DNA of 35,242 nt from Photobacterium lucens (GCF_009873615.1 NZ_SSMG01000174.1:1-35242); one strand, 5' to 3'. Positions 16,548 through 26,738 are shown, counted from the first letter of the stretch. Program-made: numbers and translations. Notes: generated by a model from the letters alone, not told the origin.

Positions 16548-17675
16548 CTATGGCTTAAGCCAAGGGTCTTGAGTTGCAGTCCCTTTTAAACCTAAGCGCC
16601 ATACACGGCCAAAATGCTTATAGTGACCAGCATCTACACCCGCTTGTTTACCCATACCATGGTAAAGATCGAGGTGGTTTTTCTTCACAGCACCACCAGT
16701 ATCTAACGCTAGTAACAAACGTAAAACGTGTTTACCAGTCCAGTTACCTTGTGCATCAAGCTCAGGTACTTCAGCAAGTAGCGCAGAGCCCATTGGAATG
16801 TACTTACGATCAGCTGCAACCGCGGCATTTGCTAGCAGTGGAATACCAGCGCTACCTTTTACATCTAAGCTCTTATGTGGCTTAAAGAAAACAAACGATG
16901 GGTTTTGTTCTAGTAATTCACGTACTTGTGATTCACTGTGTGTTGATACCCATTCTTGGATCGCTTTTAGTGACATTTTTTCTTTAGGCACTTCACCGCG
17001 ATCAATCAGTACACGACCAATACTCACATAACGGTGACCATTTTTGCCATTGTAACCAAAGTACTCTAATTGATCGTTATCTTCATAATGCACAAAACCA
17101 CTGCCTTGTACTTCCATCATGAAGATATCTAGCATAGATTTACTGTAACCTAGCTCTAAGCCCTGACCTTTTAACGCACCGTTATAAATTTCCGCGCGAG
17201 ATGGGCAACGGCCATGGCACTTAGGCATTGCGTATACTGGGTAACGGAACTCTGCATTTGGTGTATGACGAAGTTCAATTACAGGTGAATAGTAACCTGT
17301 GAACATCACATTACCACGGTTATCACCACCACCCATTTGTGCCGCTTCAATACCGTAGCTAGCCAGTTTACTTGGATCACCACCAGCACTGATCCACTTT
17401 TCTAATTGCTTGTATAACGGGCCATATTTACGCGCCATCGATGGTGAGCGCGTTACAACCATTTCAGCTTGCGGTGCAAACGTAGTGTAATCACGAGGCT
17501 TATCTGATTTAATCGTTGAGACACGATTTAATACATGAGAGAAGTAATTACCAAGATATTGCTGCGCAAGTGGATTTTTTTGAATTTCAGCTTGTTCATT
17601 AGATTTCACTGCATCATCCGATGCACAACCTGCCAAGCCAAATAGAATAAGAGCGATTGTTGCTTTACGTAACAC
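16548..17675 (-). CDS. mltA: MltA, membrane-bound lytic murein transglycosylase A
   Basis: Outer-membrane lipoprotein that cleaves peptidoglycan glycan strands with formation of 1,6-anhydromuramic acid. Its 375 residues begin with a lipoprotein signal and lipobox (LFGLAGC, Cys17); Ala at +2 predicts outer-membrane sorting. Family motifs are FTGYYSPVIELR, the GRVLIDRG segment, FFKPHKSLDVKGSAGIPL, ALDTGGAVKKNHLDLYHG containing the catalytic Asp, and HYKHFGRVWRL near the end. There is no adjacent amiC, which neighbours argA in E. coli. The preceding 17676-17973 stretch is AT-rich and must hold the promoters of both divergent genes. Confidence 0.95.
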   Translation of the reverse strand: MLRKATIALILFGLAGCASDDAVKSNEQAEIQKNPLAQQYLGNYFSHVLNRVSTIKSDKPRDYTTFAPQAEMVVTRSPSMARKYGPLYKQLEKWISAGGDPSKLASYGIEAAQMGGGDNRGNVMFTGYYSPVIELRHTPNAEFRYPVYAMPKCHGRCPSRAEIYNGALKGQGLELGYSKSMLDIFMMEVQGSGFVHYEDNDQLEYFGYNGKNGHRYVSIGRVLIDRGEVPKEKMSLKAIQEWVSTHSESQVRELLEQNPSFVFFKPHKSLDVKGSAGIPLLANAAVAADRKYIPMGSALLAEVPELDAQGNWTGKHVLRLLLALDTGGAVKKNHLDLYHGMGKQAGVDAGHYKHFGRVWRLGLKGTATQDPWLKP

Positions 17676-17973
17676 GATAGATAAGCCTATAAAAATTTAA
17701 AAAAGCAATATAACCAACACGATTAATATGCGTTTATAACGGCAATAGTAACAAACCCCAAGCCATATAACGTCATAATCTTAAGCCATATTTGTATCTA
17801 AATGTCATTGAAGTGTTTGCATTTCCATGTAAATAAGGCGGGTATTTATTTTATTTATAATTCAATAAGTGTCATATTTTTGTCACACTCAACAGATTTA
17901 ATAAAAGCGTCACAAAAAATACACAACTTACAAATTTAGAATAAAAAAATCGCACTCATAAGGACATAAAGAG

Positions 17974-18189
17974 ATGCAAGTACCACTTAAAGTTGGCAAA
18001 GATACTTTGTTAGATCCCAATGCTATTGAATATCAATGGATACGAAATTTAACCAGCGAGGGGGTTCCTCAACAACAAATCAATAACGTTATTCAGCACT
18101 GCCTTGGTGGTACACCACAGACGGCTGAACTCATGAGACAAATAGCTATTAAGCAAAGTTCCATTCACGAGCTATTAAAACTGATTTAA
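17974..18189 (+). CDS. Small hypothetical protein, unrecognised
   Basis: A 71-residue protein I do not recognise. It has no signal peptide, membrane segment or cysteine pair (one Cys, in IQHCLGG). It is polar and mostly helical in appearance, ending with SSIHELLKLI. A good AAGGA lies upstream of the ATG, and an AT-rich leader that looks like promoter DNA precedes it, which argue for a real gene. It is divergent from mltA. Its last 15 nt overlap the end of the convergent DUF2850 gene. It may be restricted to this group of bacteria. Confidence 0.6.
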   Translation: MQVPLKVGKDTLLDPNAIEYQWIRNLTSEGVPQQQINNVIQHCLGGTPQTAELMRQIAIKQSSIHELLKLI

Positions 18190-18591
18190 TGGTAGGGGTG
18201 TGCGCAAAAACGTAGAAATATAGTGCGCGGGTTGCTGACGGATAAACGTGTTTTTTACATAAATATAGCTGTATAGCTCCCCGCCTAAACGATAGCTGAG
18301 CGTTTGCCCGTCCCATTCATACGTCGTCGTCACTAAACGGTTTTGATGATAAATCCCTAAAGGGCCGACTTCGAAACTATCAGCAGCATATTTTGCGACA
18401 TCCTGCTCTTGCCAATAACCATATATCCCAACCGATGAAGTGGGCTGAAATAGATTCGATAATGAATGTTTAGATATAAACACCCCAGCTAGCACTAACC
18501 CACCGATTAATAAACAAAGCAGCATAATGACATGCGAACGCTTGGTCGGCTGAGCCATCACATTATCTTGTGATAATTGGGCTTTATCCAA
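18175..18591 (-). CDS. DUF2850 family membrane protein
   Basis: A 138-residue protein of the Vibrio-type DUF2850 family. It has a short polar N-terminus, one transmembrane helix (about 22-42: VIMLLCLLIGGLVLAGVFI), then an extracytoplasmic domain with VGIYGYWQEQDV, GIYHQNRLVTTTYEWDG and SYRLGGELYSYIYV. Topology is probably N-in, domain in the periplasm. Function is unknown. The start is an unusual TTG, but GGAG lies 7 nt before it and the next ATG (12 codons on) has no ribosome binding site. It lies between the small hypothetical gene and divergent argA. Confidence 0.82.
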   Translation of the reverse strand: MDKAQLSQDNVMAQPTKRSHVIMLLCLLIGGLVLAGVFISKHSLSNLFQPTSSVGIYGYWQEQDVAKYAADSFEVGPLGIYHQNRLVTTTYEWDGQTLSYRLGGELYSYIYVKNTFIRQQPAHYISTFLRTPLPLNQF

Positions 18592-18757
18592 TCTTCATCT
18601 CCAGAATAAACTTATAGTTAGATTAAGTATGACATCTCAATGTAAACACCTAATTACCAACGTAACATCTTGGTAAATACTATCACTTTAAGGCTGTACA
18701 AATTGACAAATTAATTTACTTTATCCATATAACTTTTTTGTACATGGATGTCAGATA

Positions 18758-20086
18758 GTGAAAAGACGTAGTACAGCGCTAGTCAAAGGATTTAGACAGT
18801 CAGCCCCTTATTTAAATGCCCATGTTGGGAAAACCATGGTGATCATGGTAGGCGGTGAAGCCTTTGCTGATCCCAACTTCAGTAATATCGTCAACGACAT
18901 CGCCTTACTAAATAGCCTAGGCATTCAGATCGTGATTGTCTATGGTGCTCGCCCACAAATAAATGCATTGCTTGCAGAGCAAGATTGTTACTCTCCCTAT
19001 CATAAAGGGATCCGTATTACCGATGAACGTTCACTAGAAATTGCCAAACAAGCCGCAGGACAGCTTCAACTGGACATTACTGCGCGTTTTTCAATGGGGC
19101 TGCACAATACGCCAATGGCTGGTGCTCAAATTAATATCATTAGTGGCAACTTTATTATTGCTCAGCCTTTAGGGGTTGATGAGGGTGTTGATTACTGCCA
19201 CAGTGGAAAAATACGTCGGATTGATACGGATGCAATTAAGCGTCAGCTTGAGCAAGGCTCCATTGTTTTACTTGGCCCAATAGCCAGTTCGGTAACAGGT
19301 GAATGTTTTAACCTCACCTCAGAGGAGGTTGCGACACAAGTGGCGATTCGCTTAAAGGCTGACAAGTTGATTGGCTTTTGCTCTGAGCTGGGTGTGCTCG
19401 GTGACAATAACGAAGTGCTCTCCGAACTATTACCCAATGAAGCAGATGAAATCTTGCAAAATCTGATTAACGAACGAGCCCAAGATTGTGGTACAGGACG
19501 CTTTCTTCGTGGTGCCATCAGCGCATGTCGAGCAGGCGTGCCTCGTAGTCATTTAGTCAGTTACAAAGAAGATGGTTCACTGATTCAAGAGCTATTTTCT
19601 GTTGATGGTATTGGCACCCAAATCGTGATGGAAAGTGCCGAAAAAGTCCGTCGCGCCAATATTAACGACATAGGTGGTATTCTTGATTTAATTCAGCCTC
19701 TTGAGCAAGATGGCATCTTAGTTCGACGTTCACGAGAACAACTCGAGCAAGAGATCACCCAATTCACCATCATTGAACGTGATAACTTAATCATTGGTTG
19801 TGCCGCCCTCTACCCCTTCCCCGACGAGAAAATGGCAGAAATGGCTTGTGTTGCGATCCATCCTGACTATAGAGATGGCAACCGTGGCGTACTGTTACTC
19901 AATGAGCTCTGCCTACAAGCCCGCCAACAAGAACTTGATCATTTATTTGTGCTAACCACCAGAAGCTTACACTGGTTCAGAGAGCAAGGGTTCTCTGAAT
20001 GTGATGTAGAAAGGCTGCCTATGGCGAAAAAAGCACTATACAATTACCAAAGAAGATCAAAGATCCTAATAACAAAACTCAAATAA
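18758..20086 (+). CDS. argA: ArgA, amino-acid N-acetyltransferase (N-acetylglutamate synthase)
   Basis: First enzyme of arginine biosynthesis: acetyl-CoA plus glutamate gives N-acetylglutamate. Its 442 residues match the E. coli length of 443. The N-terminal amino-acid-kinase-like regulatory domain (about 1-290) shows [12 protein letters not shown] and [15 protein letters not shown] and is where arginine feedback acts; the C-terminal GNAT domain (about 295-440) shows [20 protein letters not shown] for acetyl-CoA binding and [13 protein letters not shown]. The start is a GTG. The upstream DNA is AT-rich, but I could not identify a confident ArgR operator pair. Confidence 0.95.
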   Translation: MKRRSTALVKGFRQSAPYLNAHVGKTMVIMVGGEAFADPNFSNIVNDIALLNSLGIQIVIVYGARPQINALLAEQDCYSPYHKGIRITDERSLEIAKQAAGQLQLDITARFSMGLHNTPMAGAQINIISGNFIIAQPLGVDEGVDYCHSGKIRRIDTDAIKRQLEQGSIVLLGPIASSVTGECFNLTSEEVATQVAIRLKADKLIGFCSELGVLGDNNEVLSELLPNEADEILQNLINERAQDCGTGRFLRGAISACRAGVPRSHLVSYKEDGSLIQELFSVDGIGTQIVMESAEKVRRANINDIGGILDLIQPLEQDGILVRRSREQLEQEITQFTIIERDNLIIGCAALYPFPDEKMAEMACVAIHPDYRDGNRGVLLLNELCLQARQQELDHLFVLTTRSLHWFREQGFSECDVERLPMAKKALYNYQRRSKILITKLK

Positions 20087-20207
20087 ATGACAATAAATTA
20101 ACAAACCAGTCATTGTTGGCAATATACTTTCCCGCTTCTATAACTTATAGAACAACCGCTCAACACATAATTATTACAGAAAGTATAAAGCAAAGGTAAA
20201 GCAGCTT

Positions 20208-20363
20208 ATGATGAGTTTAATTTTCTTATTACTTTTGATCGCCATGGTCACGGCGTTCATTGGTAAAAAAAGCATGGGTTATGCGTTTTTCGCAATCTCT
20301 GTCGTTCTGGGTCTGTACTGGTTTAATCACCACGCAACCGACACCCTATCCATTTTGTTATAA
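20208..20363 (+). CDS. Small membrane protein, probably DUF5993 family
   Basis: A 51-residue protein with two hydrophobic segments: MMSLIFLLLLIAMVTAFIG (1-19) and YAFFAISVVLGLYWF (25-39), separated by KKSMG. It ends HHATDTLSILL. Small proteins of this type, which I believe correspond to DUF5993, occur directly upstream of DsbB-like genes. Here the DsbB-like gene starts 13 nt after its stop, so the two are almost certainly cotranscribed. AAGGT lies about 10 nt before the first of two adjacent ATGs. A role in assembly or function of the DsbB-like protein is inference. Confidence 0.75.
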   Translation: MMSLIFLLLLIAMVTAFIGKKSMGYAFFAISVVLGLYWFNHHATDTLSILL

Positions 20364-20376
20364 CGGGCGATAAAGA

Positions 20377-20925
20377 ATGAATAATAAACACGTAACCTTG
20401 CTCAACACACTAGGTCTACTAGGCATTACTTTTGTACTACTGATGGGTTCCGTATTACAAGTTGCTTGGAATGAATTACCTTGCCCATTGTGCCTACTAC
20501 AGCGCCTTGGCTTTGTGATGGTCATGTTTGGCTTCATGCTAAACGTGGTTTACGGCACACAGCAACGTCACTACGGTGTCATCCTTGTTGGTGCGTTATT
20601 TGGCGCAGCGACCGCGCTTCGCCAAGTATCGCTACACGTGATCCCTGGTACGCCTGGTTTTGGTAGCCCTATTTTAGGTATGCACTACTACACATGGTCA
20701 TTCGTGATCTTTGGAATGACGATTGCAGGTGTCGCATTACTATTGATGCTATGGAATAAAAACTGGACAAGCGAAAACTACCAAATGAATAAATTTGGTA
20801 AATTTGTTTGTGTATTGGCTATCGCTACAGTACTTATCAACGTAATTTCAACTTTCGTTGAATGTGGTCCTTACGAGTGTCCAGCCGATCCCGTCAGCTA
20901 CTTGCTACTAGATATGTTCAAGTAA
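20377..20925 (+). CDS. DsbB-like disulfide bond formation protein (variant)
   Basis: An inner-membrane thiol oxidase relative, 182 residues, with about five hydrophobic helices. The quinone-proximal cysteine pair is seen as PCPLC (Cys36, Cys39) after helix 1, as in DsbB. Unlike classic DsbB, the second periplasmic loop (RQVSLHVIPGTPGFGSPILG) has no cysteines. Instead a pair, Cys163 and Cys168, lies in the C-terminal tail VECGPYECPADP after helix 5, which an N-in topology also puts in the periplasm. It is probably a specialised DsbB paralogue. Which DsbA-like partner it uses cannot be told from the window. It forms a unit with the small protein upstream and ends at a strong terminator. Confidence 0.85.
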   Translation: MNNKHVTLLNTLGLLGITFVLLMGSVLQVAWNELPCPLCLLQRLGFVMVMFGFMLNVVYGTQQRHYGVILVGALFGAATALRQVSLHVIPGTPGFGSPILGMHYYTWSFVIFGMTIAGVALLLMLWNKNWTSENYQMNKFGKFVCVLAIATVLINVISTFVECGPYECPADPVSYLLLDMFK

Positions 20926-20945
20926 GGCCGATAGCACCTAAGAAC

Positions 20946-20974
20946 AACGCCAGCATCAATGCTGGCGTTTTTTG
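20946..20974. terminator. Terminator between the dsbB-like gene and recD
   Basis: AACGCCAGCAT and ATGCTGGCGTT form an 11-bp inverted repeat with a very short loop, followed by a run of six T's on the plus strand. It ends the rightward unit and separates it from the convergent recBCD genes. Confidence 0.85.
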
Positions 20975-20997
20975 TTTTCTAACTCGCAACAATCACG

Positions 20998-23067
20998 TTA
21001 AACCAATAACTCAGATAATCCACTGGCACGTTCAGTACGCACTTGCACGCTGCGACGAATCACATCAGGTTGCGCATACAAATACAGTCTTGCTTTTGCA
21101 CGGGTAATACCGGTGTAAATCAGCTCTCGGGTTAAAATTGGCGTAAAATCGTGTGGCAACACCATCACGGTATCAGCAAATTCCGAACCTTGCGATTTGT
21201 GGATCGTCATTGCAAACACCACTTCATGCTCAGGAATACGGCTTGGTAAGAAACCACGGATCGTGCCATCGGGCATTTCAAAATACACTTTTAAACGGCG
21301 TACACCATCTACCGCTTCCGTTTCAGGCTCTAACATGGTGATACCAATATCACCGTTATACAAACCGACAGCGTGATCATTACGAGTGATCATAATCGGA
21401 CGACCTTGATACCAAGTATCATCCCCCGGATTGATCTTACCGCGATGTGTTAACTCTTTTTCAATTCGGTAATTTAAGCCAGCGACACCAAAATCACCTT
21501 CACGTAATGCACACAGTAAACGCACGTTGGCAAACGCATCTAATACCACTTTGGGCTCTCGTTGCTCAGCAATCGCATCTAAATAATCAAAATAGAAAGT
21601 CGTCACCTGATTGATCATCGACTGATAACTTTCAGTGGATAACGAATAGTGATGGATATCTTTAAAGCCTTGCTGCCATACTTTATCGACCAGCGCAGGA
21701 CGGCCACTATTGATTGCCTTCGCTAATTGACCAATACCAGATTGGGAATGGAAGCGATAACTCTTTTGTAGCATACATAAACAATCTGCCACCAAGCTTA
21801 AATCTAACGAAGTGCTATGTAAGTCATAGCCTGTTAATTGGCTTAATACCTGACCTTGTGAACCACTATAGCCTTGGTTTGCAAATGAGCAGATATCACC
21901 TAACACTGCACCTGCTTCCACTGATGCCAACTGATCTCTATCACCTAATAAAATCAGTTTTGCGCCAGCTGGCATTGCATCTAATAAACGCGCCATCATG
22001 GGTAAATCGACCATTGAAGCTTCATCTACCACCAGCACATCAAGGTGCAGTGGATTTTCTTTATGATGACGAAACTCAACCCGCCCCGGAATCGCCCCTA
22101 ATAGGCGGTGAATCGTGCTCGACTGAGTTGGAATACGCTCTTTTACCGACTTATCGATAGGCAATGATTTAACCGCCGAACTAATCGATTCTGTCAGTCG
22201 TGCCGCAGCTTTACCGGTTGGTGCTACCAGCATGATATTAGGGATATGCTCATCACCTGCTTGCATCACCAGTGCCGCTAACAGTTTTGCTACCGTGGTA
22301 GTTTTACCTGTACCCGGGCCACCTGAAATCACCGCAAATTGTCGAGTTAACGCCACGGCTGCAGCCACTTTCTGCCAATTCAAACACACATCTAATGAGA
22401 TCAAGCCATCAAGCTGCGCTAAATCAGTTTGTTGTTTTGCCGTACTTAAAACAGTGTCAATATTCGCCCAATCAAGCGATTCAGGTTTAACAATATCAAG
22501 CATGTCACAGACAAGCGTTTGACGTGCTTGTGGTGTATCAACGTTGGACAACGCTTCAAATAGATAACCATAAGAGACAGGGAACAAATTATCTAACGCT
22601 TGATGCATCTCAGTCAGTTGCTCAGCATTAAATATCTGCTGTTGATTATCTGCATTTTTTGCCATCGATAAAATCTTAGCGGCAACCGTTTGTTCAAATT
22701 GCCAATAACGGCTTAAGTACAAACGACCATGCTCAATCACTAAAGGCGTAGCTTCAACATTGCCGGCTTTTACTGTCGAAACAACAGTAAATTGGGTAAG
22801 TAATTCCGCCCATAAAGCGGGCTCTGGTATGCCATCTAAAAGCTCAACCGCCACACGAGATGGTAAGCCCAATAAGCGTTGTGGTGTGATCTTATCTAGC
22901 ATCACACACACGTGCCCTTTACCTAGCTCGTTACTAGCAATTGCTGCCACCAATGCCGCTAAATCAGCTTGTTCAGCAGGGCTATGTTGCGCTACAAATT
23001 TGGCGAACTGGTAATCAAGCTGACGTAACACACCTTGTTTAGTTAACGCTTGTAGTCGTTTAAGCAT
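20998..23067 (-). CDS. recD: RecD, exodeoxyribonuclease V alpha subunit
   Basis: The fast 5'-3' helicase subunit of RecBCD, which processes double-strand breaks for RecA-dependent repair and degrades foreign linear DNA. It has about 689 residues from the ATG at 23067. Motifs are Walker A SGGPGTGKTTTVAKLL (about 248-263), VVDEASMVDLPMM (motif II), ILLGDRDQLASVEAGAVLGD (motif III), and the C-terminal AMTIHKSQGSEF and YTGITRAKARLYLYA. The ATG at 23067 overlaps the end of recB by 8 nt with GGAG 9 nt upstream; an ATG at 23085 is possible. Coupled translation with recB is expected. Confidence 0.95.
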   Translation of the reverse strand: MLKRLQALTKQGVLRQLDYQFAKFVAQHSPAEQADLAALVAAIASNELGKGHVCVMLDKITPQRLLGLPSRVAVELLDGIPEPALWAELLTQFTVVSTVKAGNVEATPLVIEHGRLYLSRYWQFEQTVAAKILSMAKNADNQQQIFNAEQLTEMHQALDNLFPVSYGYLFEALSNVDTPQARQTLVCDMLDIVKPESLDWANIDTVLSTAKQQTDLAQLDGLISLDVCLNWQKVAAAVALTRQFAVISGGPGTGKTTTVAKLLAALVMQAGDEHIPNIMLVAPTGKAAARLTESISSAVKSLPIDKSVKERIPTQSSTIHRLLGAIPGRVEFRHHKENPLHLDVLVVDEASMVDLPMMARLLDAMPAGAKLILLGDRDQLASVEAGAVLGDICSFANQGYSGSQGQVLSQLTGYDLHSTSLDLSLVADCLCMLQKSYRFHSQSGIGQLAKAINSGRPALVDKVWQQGFKDIHHYSLSTESYQSMINQVTTFYFDYLDAIAEQREPKVVLDAFANVRLLCALREGDFGVAGLNYRIEKELTHRGKINPGDDTWYQGRPIMITRNDHAVGLYNGDIGITMLEPETEAVDGVRRLKVYFEMPDGTIRGFLPSRIPEHEVVFAMTIHKSQGSEFADTVMVLPHDFTPILTRELIYTGITRAKARLYLYAQPDVIRRSVQVRTERASGLSELLV

Positions 23068-26000
23068 GAGGTAATGCTCCATCAATTAATAAATCCAGTT
23101 CATCTAATAGTGCTTGCGATGGTTTCGCATGGAAAATACCACTGTCGCTACCAGCCTGAATACCACGTAAGAACAAGTAATACACGCCACCGAAATGGGT
23201 GTCGTAATCATAATTAGGAATACGGCTACGTAAAAAACGTTGCAGCGCTAATGCATAAATTTGGTACTGCAAGTCGTAGCGATGATCACGCATAGCTTCC
23301 ACTAACTGTTCGCCACGATAGACTTGCGGATCATCACCCAGATAATTCGATTTCCAGTCAAGCACGTAGTATTTGCCTTGATGCTCAAACACCAAGTCGA
23401 TAAAGCCTTTTAGCATCCCACTAACCGAGCTAAACCCTAACTCGCCCGCTTTGGCAGAAATGGAATCATGTTTCGCGATCACTTTGTTTAGTAATGGTGA
23501 TTGCAGCATTTCAATCGGCAACAAAAACTCCATTTCCGTTAAGCGTTGTTGTGGCGTTTTTTCTGCCAGCAACAATTGCTCACCATCAAGCGCACAATTG
23601 AGCACATCTTGAATTAGCTGCTGCAATACAGGTAGCCACGCCAATTCATAATGCTCCAGCTCAAGCAACTCGGTTAATTTAGCGACCGTTTCTGGGCTAT
23701 CAACTGGACGGGTAAATTCAATTTCTTCAAACACGGTATGCAAAAACGTACCCGGGCGTGCACCACGAGGGAAAGTATAAATGGAGTATTCAGGCTCTAA
23801 CTCAACCTCAGCATCAGGGCTTTCTGCACCGTCATTTTGCAGCGCATCCGTTTGGACCGAATCAATATCAAAACCCGGCAGATCTAAGCTGCTGTCATGG
23901 TGTGCTTGATGCCCTTGTTTTACCAAGTTGGAATAACTGGTCATCCACCAGTTACGTTCAATCTGACGTTCAAACTCACGACGGGTTAATGTTTGGCTTT
24001 GCTCATCCAGTGCCTCCCATTTATCTTCAGGGAGCACAGGCGGCTCTGCAATCGTGATAGTTGGTTGAGTTTCAGATAACTTCGCCAGTGCAAGCTCTAA
24101 TGCTGCGACACCACACTCTTCGCCATTTTGGATTAAATAACCCATGGCTGATTTATGCAGTCCCGTTGGCTCTTTGGTGCTACGACCATTTCGAACTGGT
24201 GCCATACCTACAAAACAACCGTACACCGCACGGGTTAGGGCAACGTAAATCAAACGTAAGTCTTCGGCTAAGCGTTCTTGATCTGCTTTTGCAATCGAAT
24301 CTTCATGCTTGGTGATATCTAAAATCGTGACATTCTCGGCATCATCGTGATACTTCACTTCGCCTTTGCTATCAACAGCACGGAAGCTACACACAAATGG
24401 CATAAACACCAGATCGTATTCCAAGCCTTTTGATTTATGGATTGTGACGATTTGCACCAAGTTACGCTCTGATTCCAAACGTAAAATTTGCTCATCAGAA
24501 TTACCGTTTGGCTCTGCCACATTTTCAGCGAGCCAACGTAGCAATGCGTAATCACTATCTAAGGTTTGACTGGCTTCTTGCAGCAATTCACCAATATGCA
24601 GTAAATCCGTTAAACGACGCTCACCGCCTTCTTCAACTAACAAACGCTCAGCGATATTATTTTTCGCCATTACGCTGCGCAGCATCGGCATCACACCGCG
24701 CTTTTGCCATTGCTGACGATATTGTTTAAAGCTATTTACCGCAATTTCCCATTCGTTCTCATCGTTATTAAGGGTATCAAGCTCAATCGCCGTTAACGCA
24801 AATAAACCAGACGCTAGTGCTGCTCGCAGTGCGCGATCATCTTCAGGAGTTAATACTGCTTGCAGTAAACGTTGAACATCTGCCGCTTCTGCGGTTGAAA
24901 ACACGCTATCACGATTCGATAAATACACACTGGCAATGCCTTGGCGTGCTAGGGCTTCTCGCACTAACTTGCCTTCACGACCAGTGCGCACCAGTACCGC
25001 AATATCACCCGCTTTCACAGCTTTAGCCTCACCACCTTCTTTATCTAAAAAGTAGCCTTGCCCTTGTTGTGAGCGCTCAAGAATATGCTGAATTTGCGCT
25101 GCGGTTGCCTGCGCCATGGTAGACTCATATTCACCTTTGGTAACAGGTTTACCCTCATCGCTATCTTGCAGCCAGAAAGTTAACGCATGCTGTTTTTCGC
25201 CATTGAGCCACCAGCTTCGCTCTGGCGCTTTAGGGCTATGACCAACAGGTTCAAAGGTAATGTCTTGATCGTAAATAAACGGACTATTTGGATGGGCAAA
25301 AACACTATTCACAGAGGCAATCATATCGGCAGTCGAACGCCAGTTTGTGCCTAGCGTGTAATGATCTTGTACCTGTCGACGAGCTTGAATATAGGTAAAA
25401 ATATCAGCGCCGCGGAAAGCATAAATCGCCTGCTTCGGATCACCGATCATAAATAAACCACACTCAGGATGATCTTTATAAACAGCGCTAAAAATACCGT
25501 ACTGTAATGGGTCGGTATCTTGGAATTCATCGATCATCGCAACCGGATATTGACTGCGGATCTTACTTGCCAGCAGATCATCTTGATCATGCTCGATCGC
25601 TGTACCTAACTGAGTAAGAAGATCGTCAAACGATAACCAGCCTTTATGTGCTTTAGCTTGGGCGAGCAGTGTACGACAGCGTTCAATCGCATGAGCTAAT
25701 AATGGATCCCGCAACGTCGCAGGGTTATCAATCAAGTCATCGATAACCACAAACACACTATGTTGCGGTGCTTCACCTTTCGGGGTTTTATCGATGAGAA
25801 CTTTCTGTGAAAACTTATCTAATTTATCAGGTAGCTCATAGCTATCGGTGGCTGCATTGGCCCACTCATTCACCTGTGCCAGCCAAGTGGGTAAGCTCTT
25901 TTTGGTATAGCTACGCTTATTAACGTCAGAGTTGGCAATTAACGCTTCTAAATCAGCAAAGTGTTCTTTCCACAACGTCTTAAAGTCATTAATACGCTCA

Positions 26001-26683
26001 AGATTCTGTTGATGTAACTGTTCTAAATCCGCCGTCATGGCTGAGACAGATAATTTGACTGGCGCACCGGTTAAGCTATTACCGATATCTTTTAATAAGG
26101 CTGCTGGCGATGACCATAAATCACGAATTTGTGATGCCAGCGAGCGAGGTAATTGATAGAAATGGCTTCGCCAATAATCGGCTACCACCAAGCTTTTAAG
26201 CTGGCTTTCATCGGTAACAAATTCATTGTTGAAACGACAGCCTGATTCAAACGCATTTTGGGTCAACATACGCTGACAAAAACCATGAATGGTATAAATC
26301 GCCGCTTCATCCATTTGGCGCTCTGCCTGCAATAGAATATTCGCCGCCGCTTTGTGATCTGGGTATTCAGATAACAACGGCTCAATAACAGGATCATTAC
26401 TAACACCTCGGCTAAAAGCGAGTCGTGCATCATGGATACGTGCGCGAATACGATCACGTAGTTCAGCGGTTGCTGCTTCAGTAAAGGTCACCACGAGGAT
26501 CTGATCAACCGTAAGCTCTGTAGCGTGGCGTGTTTGTGCGCAGCCATGACCTAACAATAAACGAAGGTATAAACTGGCAATGGTGAAAGTTTTACCTGTA
26601 CCCGCGGAGGCTTCAATTAAACGGGTGCCATGCAGTGGGAACGCCATTGGCTGCAAAATGTTGGTCTGCGTTTGTGCCGTCAT
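23060..26683 (-). CDS. recB: RecB, exodeoxyribonuclease V beta subunit
   Basis: The 3'-5' helicase and nuclease subunit of RecBCD. Its 1207 residues are close to E. coli (1180). The superfamily 1 helicase starts with Walker A EASAGTGKTFTIASLYLRLL (24-43), then AMIDEFQDTDPLQY (motif II), GLFMIGDPKQAIYAFRGAD (motif III), VTIHKSKGLEYDLVFMPF and LRLIYVALTRAVYG. The C-terminal nuclease domain shows GFIDLVFE and YVLDWKSNYLG, holding the metal-binding Asp, Asp and Lys. Translation is coupled to recD. recC lies 276 nt upstream with no ptrA between. Confidence 0.96.
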   Translation of the reverse strand: MTAQTQTNILQPMAFPLHGTRLIEASAGTGKTFTIASLYLRLLLGHGCAQTRHATELTVDQILVVTFTEAATAELRDRIRARIHDARLAFSRGVSNDPVIEPLLSEYPDHKAAANILLQAERQMDEAAIYTIHGFCQRMLTQNAFESGCRFNNEFVTDESQLKSLVVADYWRSHFYQLPRSLASQIRDLWSSPAALLKDIGNSLTGAPVKLSVSAMTADLEQLHQQNLERINDFKTLWKEHFADLEALIANSDVNKRSYTKKSLPTWLAQVNEWANAATDSYELPDKLDKFSQKVLIDKTPKGEAPQHSVFVVIDDLIDNPATLRDPLLAHAIERCRTLLAQAKAHKGWLSFDDLLTQLGTAIEHDQDDLLASKIRSQYPVAMIDEFQDTDPLQYGIFSAVYKDHPECGLFMIGDPKQAIYAFRGADIFTYIQARRQVQDHYTLGTNWRSTADMIASVNSVFAHPNSPFIYDQDITFEPVGHSPKAPERSWWLNGEKQHALTFWLQDSDEGKPVTKGEYESTMAQATAAQIQHILERSQQGQGYFLDKEGGEAKAVKAGDIAVLVRTGREGKLVREALARQGIASVYLSNRDSVFSTAEAADVQRLLQAVLTPEDDRALRAALASGLFALTAIELDTLNNDENEWEIAVNSFKQYRQQWQKRGVMPMLRSVMAKNNIAERLLVEEGGERRLTDLLHIGELLQEASQTLDSDYALLRWLAENVAEPNGNSDEQILRLESERNLVQIVTIHKSKGLEYDLVFMPFVCSFRAVDSKGEVKYHDDAENVTILDITKHEDSIAKADQERLAEDLRLIYVALTRAVYGCFVGMAPVRNGRSTKEPTGLHKSAMGYLIQNGEECGVAALELALAKLSETQPTITIAEPPVLPEDKWEALDEQSQTLTRREFERQIERNWWMTSYSNLVKQGHQAHHDSSLDLPGFDIDSVQTDALQNDGAESPDAEVELEPEYSIYTFPRGARPGTFLHTVFEEIEFTRPVDSPETVAKLTELLELEHYELAWLPVLQQLIQDVLNCALDGEQLLLAEKTPQQRLTEMEFLLPIEMLQSPLLNKVIAKHDSISAKAGELGFSSVSGMLKGFIDLVFEHQGKYYVLDWKSNYLGDDPQVYRGEQLVEAMRDHRYDLQYQIYALALQRFLRSRIPNYDYDTHFGGVYYLFLRGIQAGSDSGIFHAKPSQALLDELDLLIDGALPHA

Positions 26684-26738
26684 GATTTTACTTGTCCCAT
26701 ATCATCAAATTTGAACGCTAAAATGATCATTGTTATTT

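Noticed and set aside
18661-18757. ArgR operator ahead of argA
   Set aside because: Only AT-rich, weakly palindromic sequence is visible. No pair of sites close to TGAAT-N4-ATTCA can be defended by eye.
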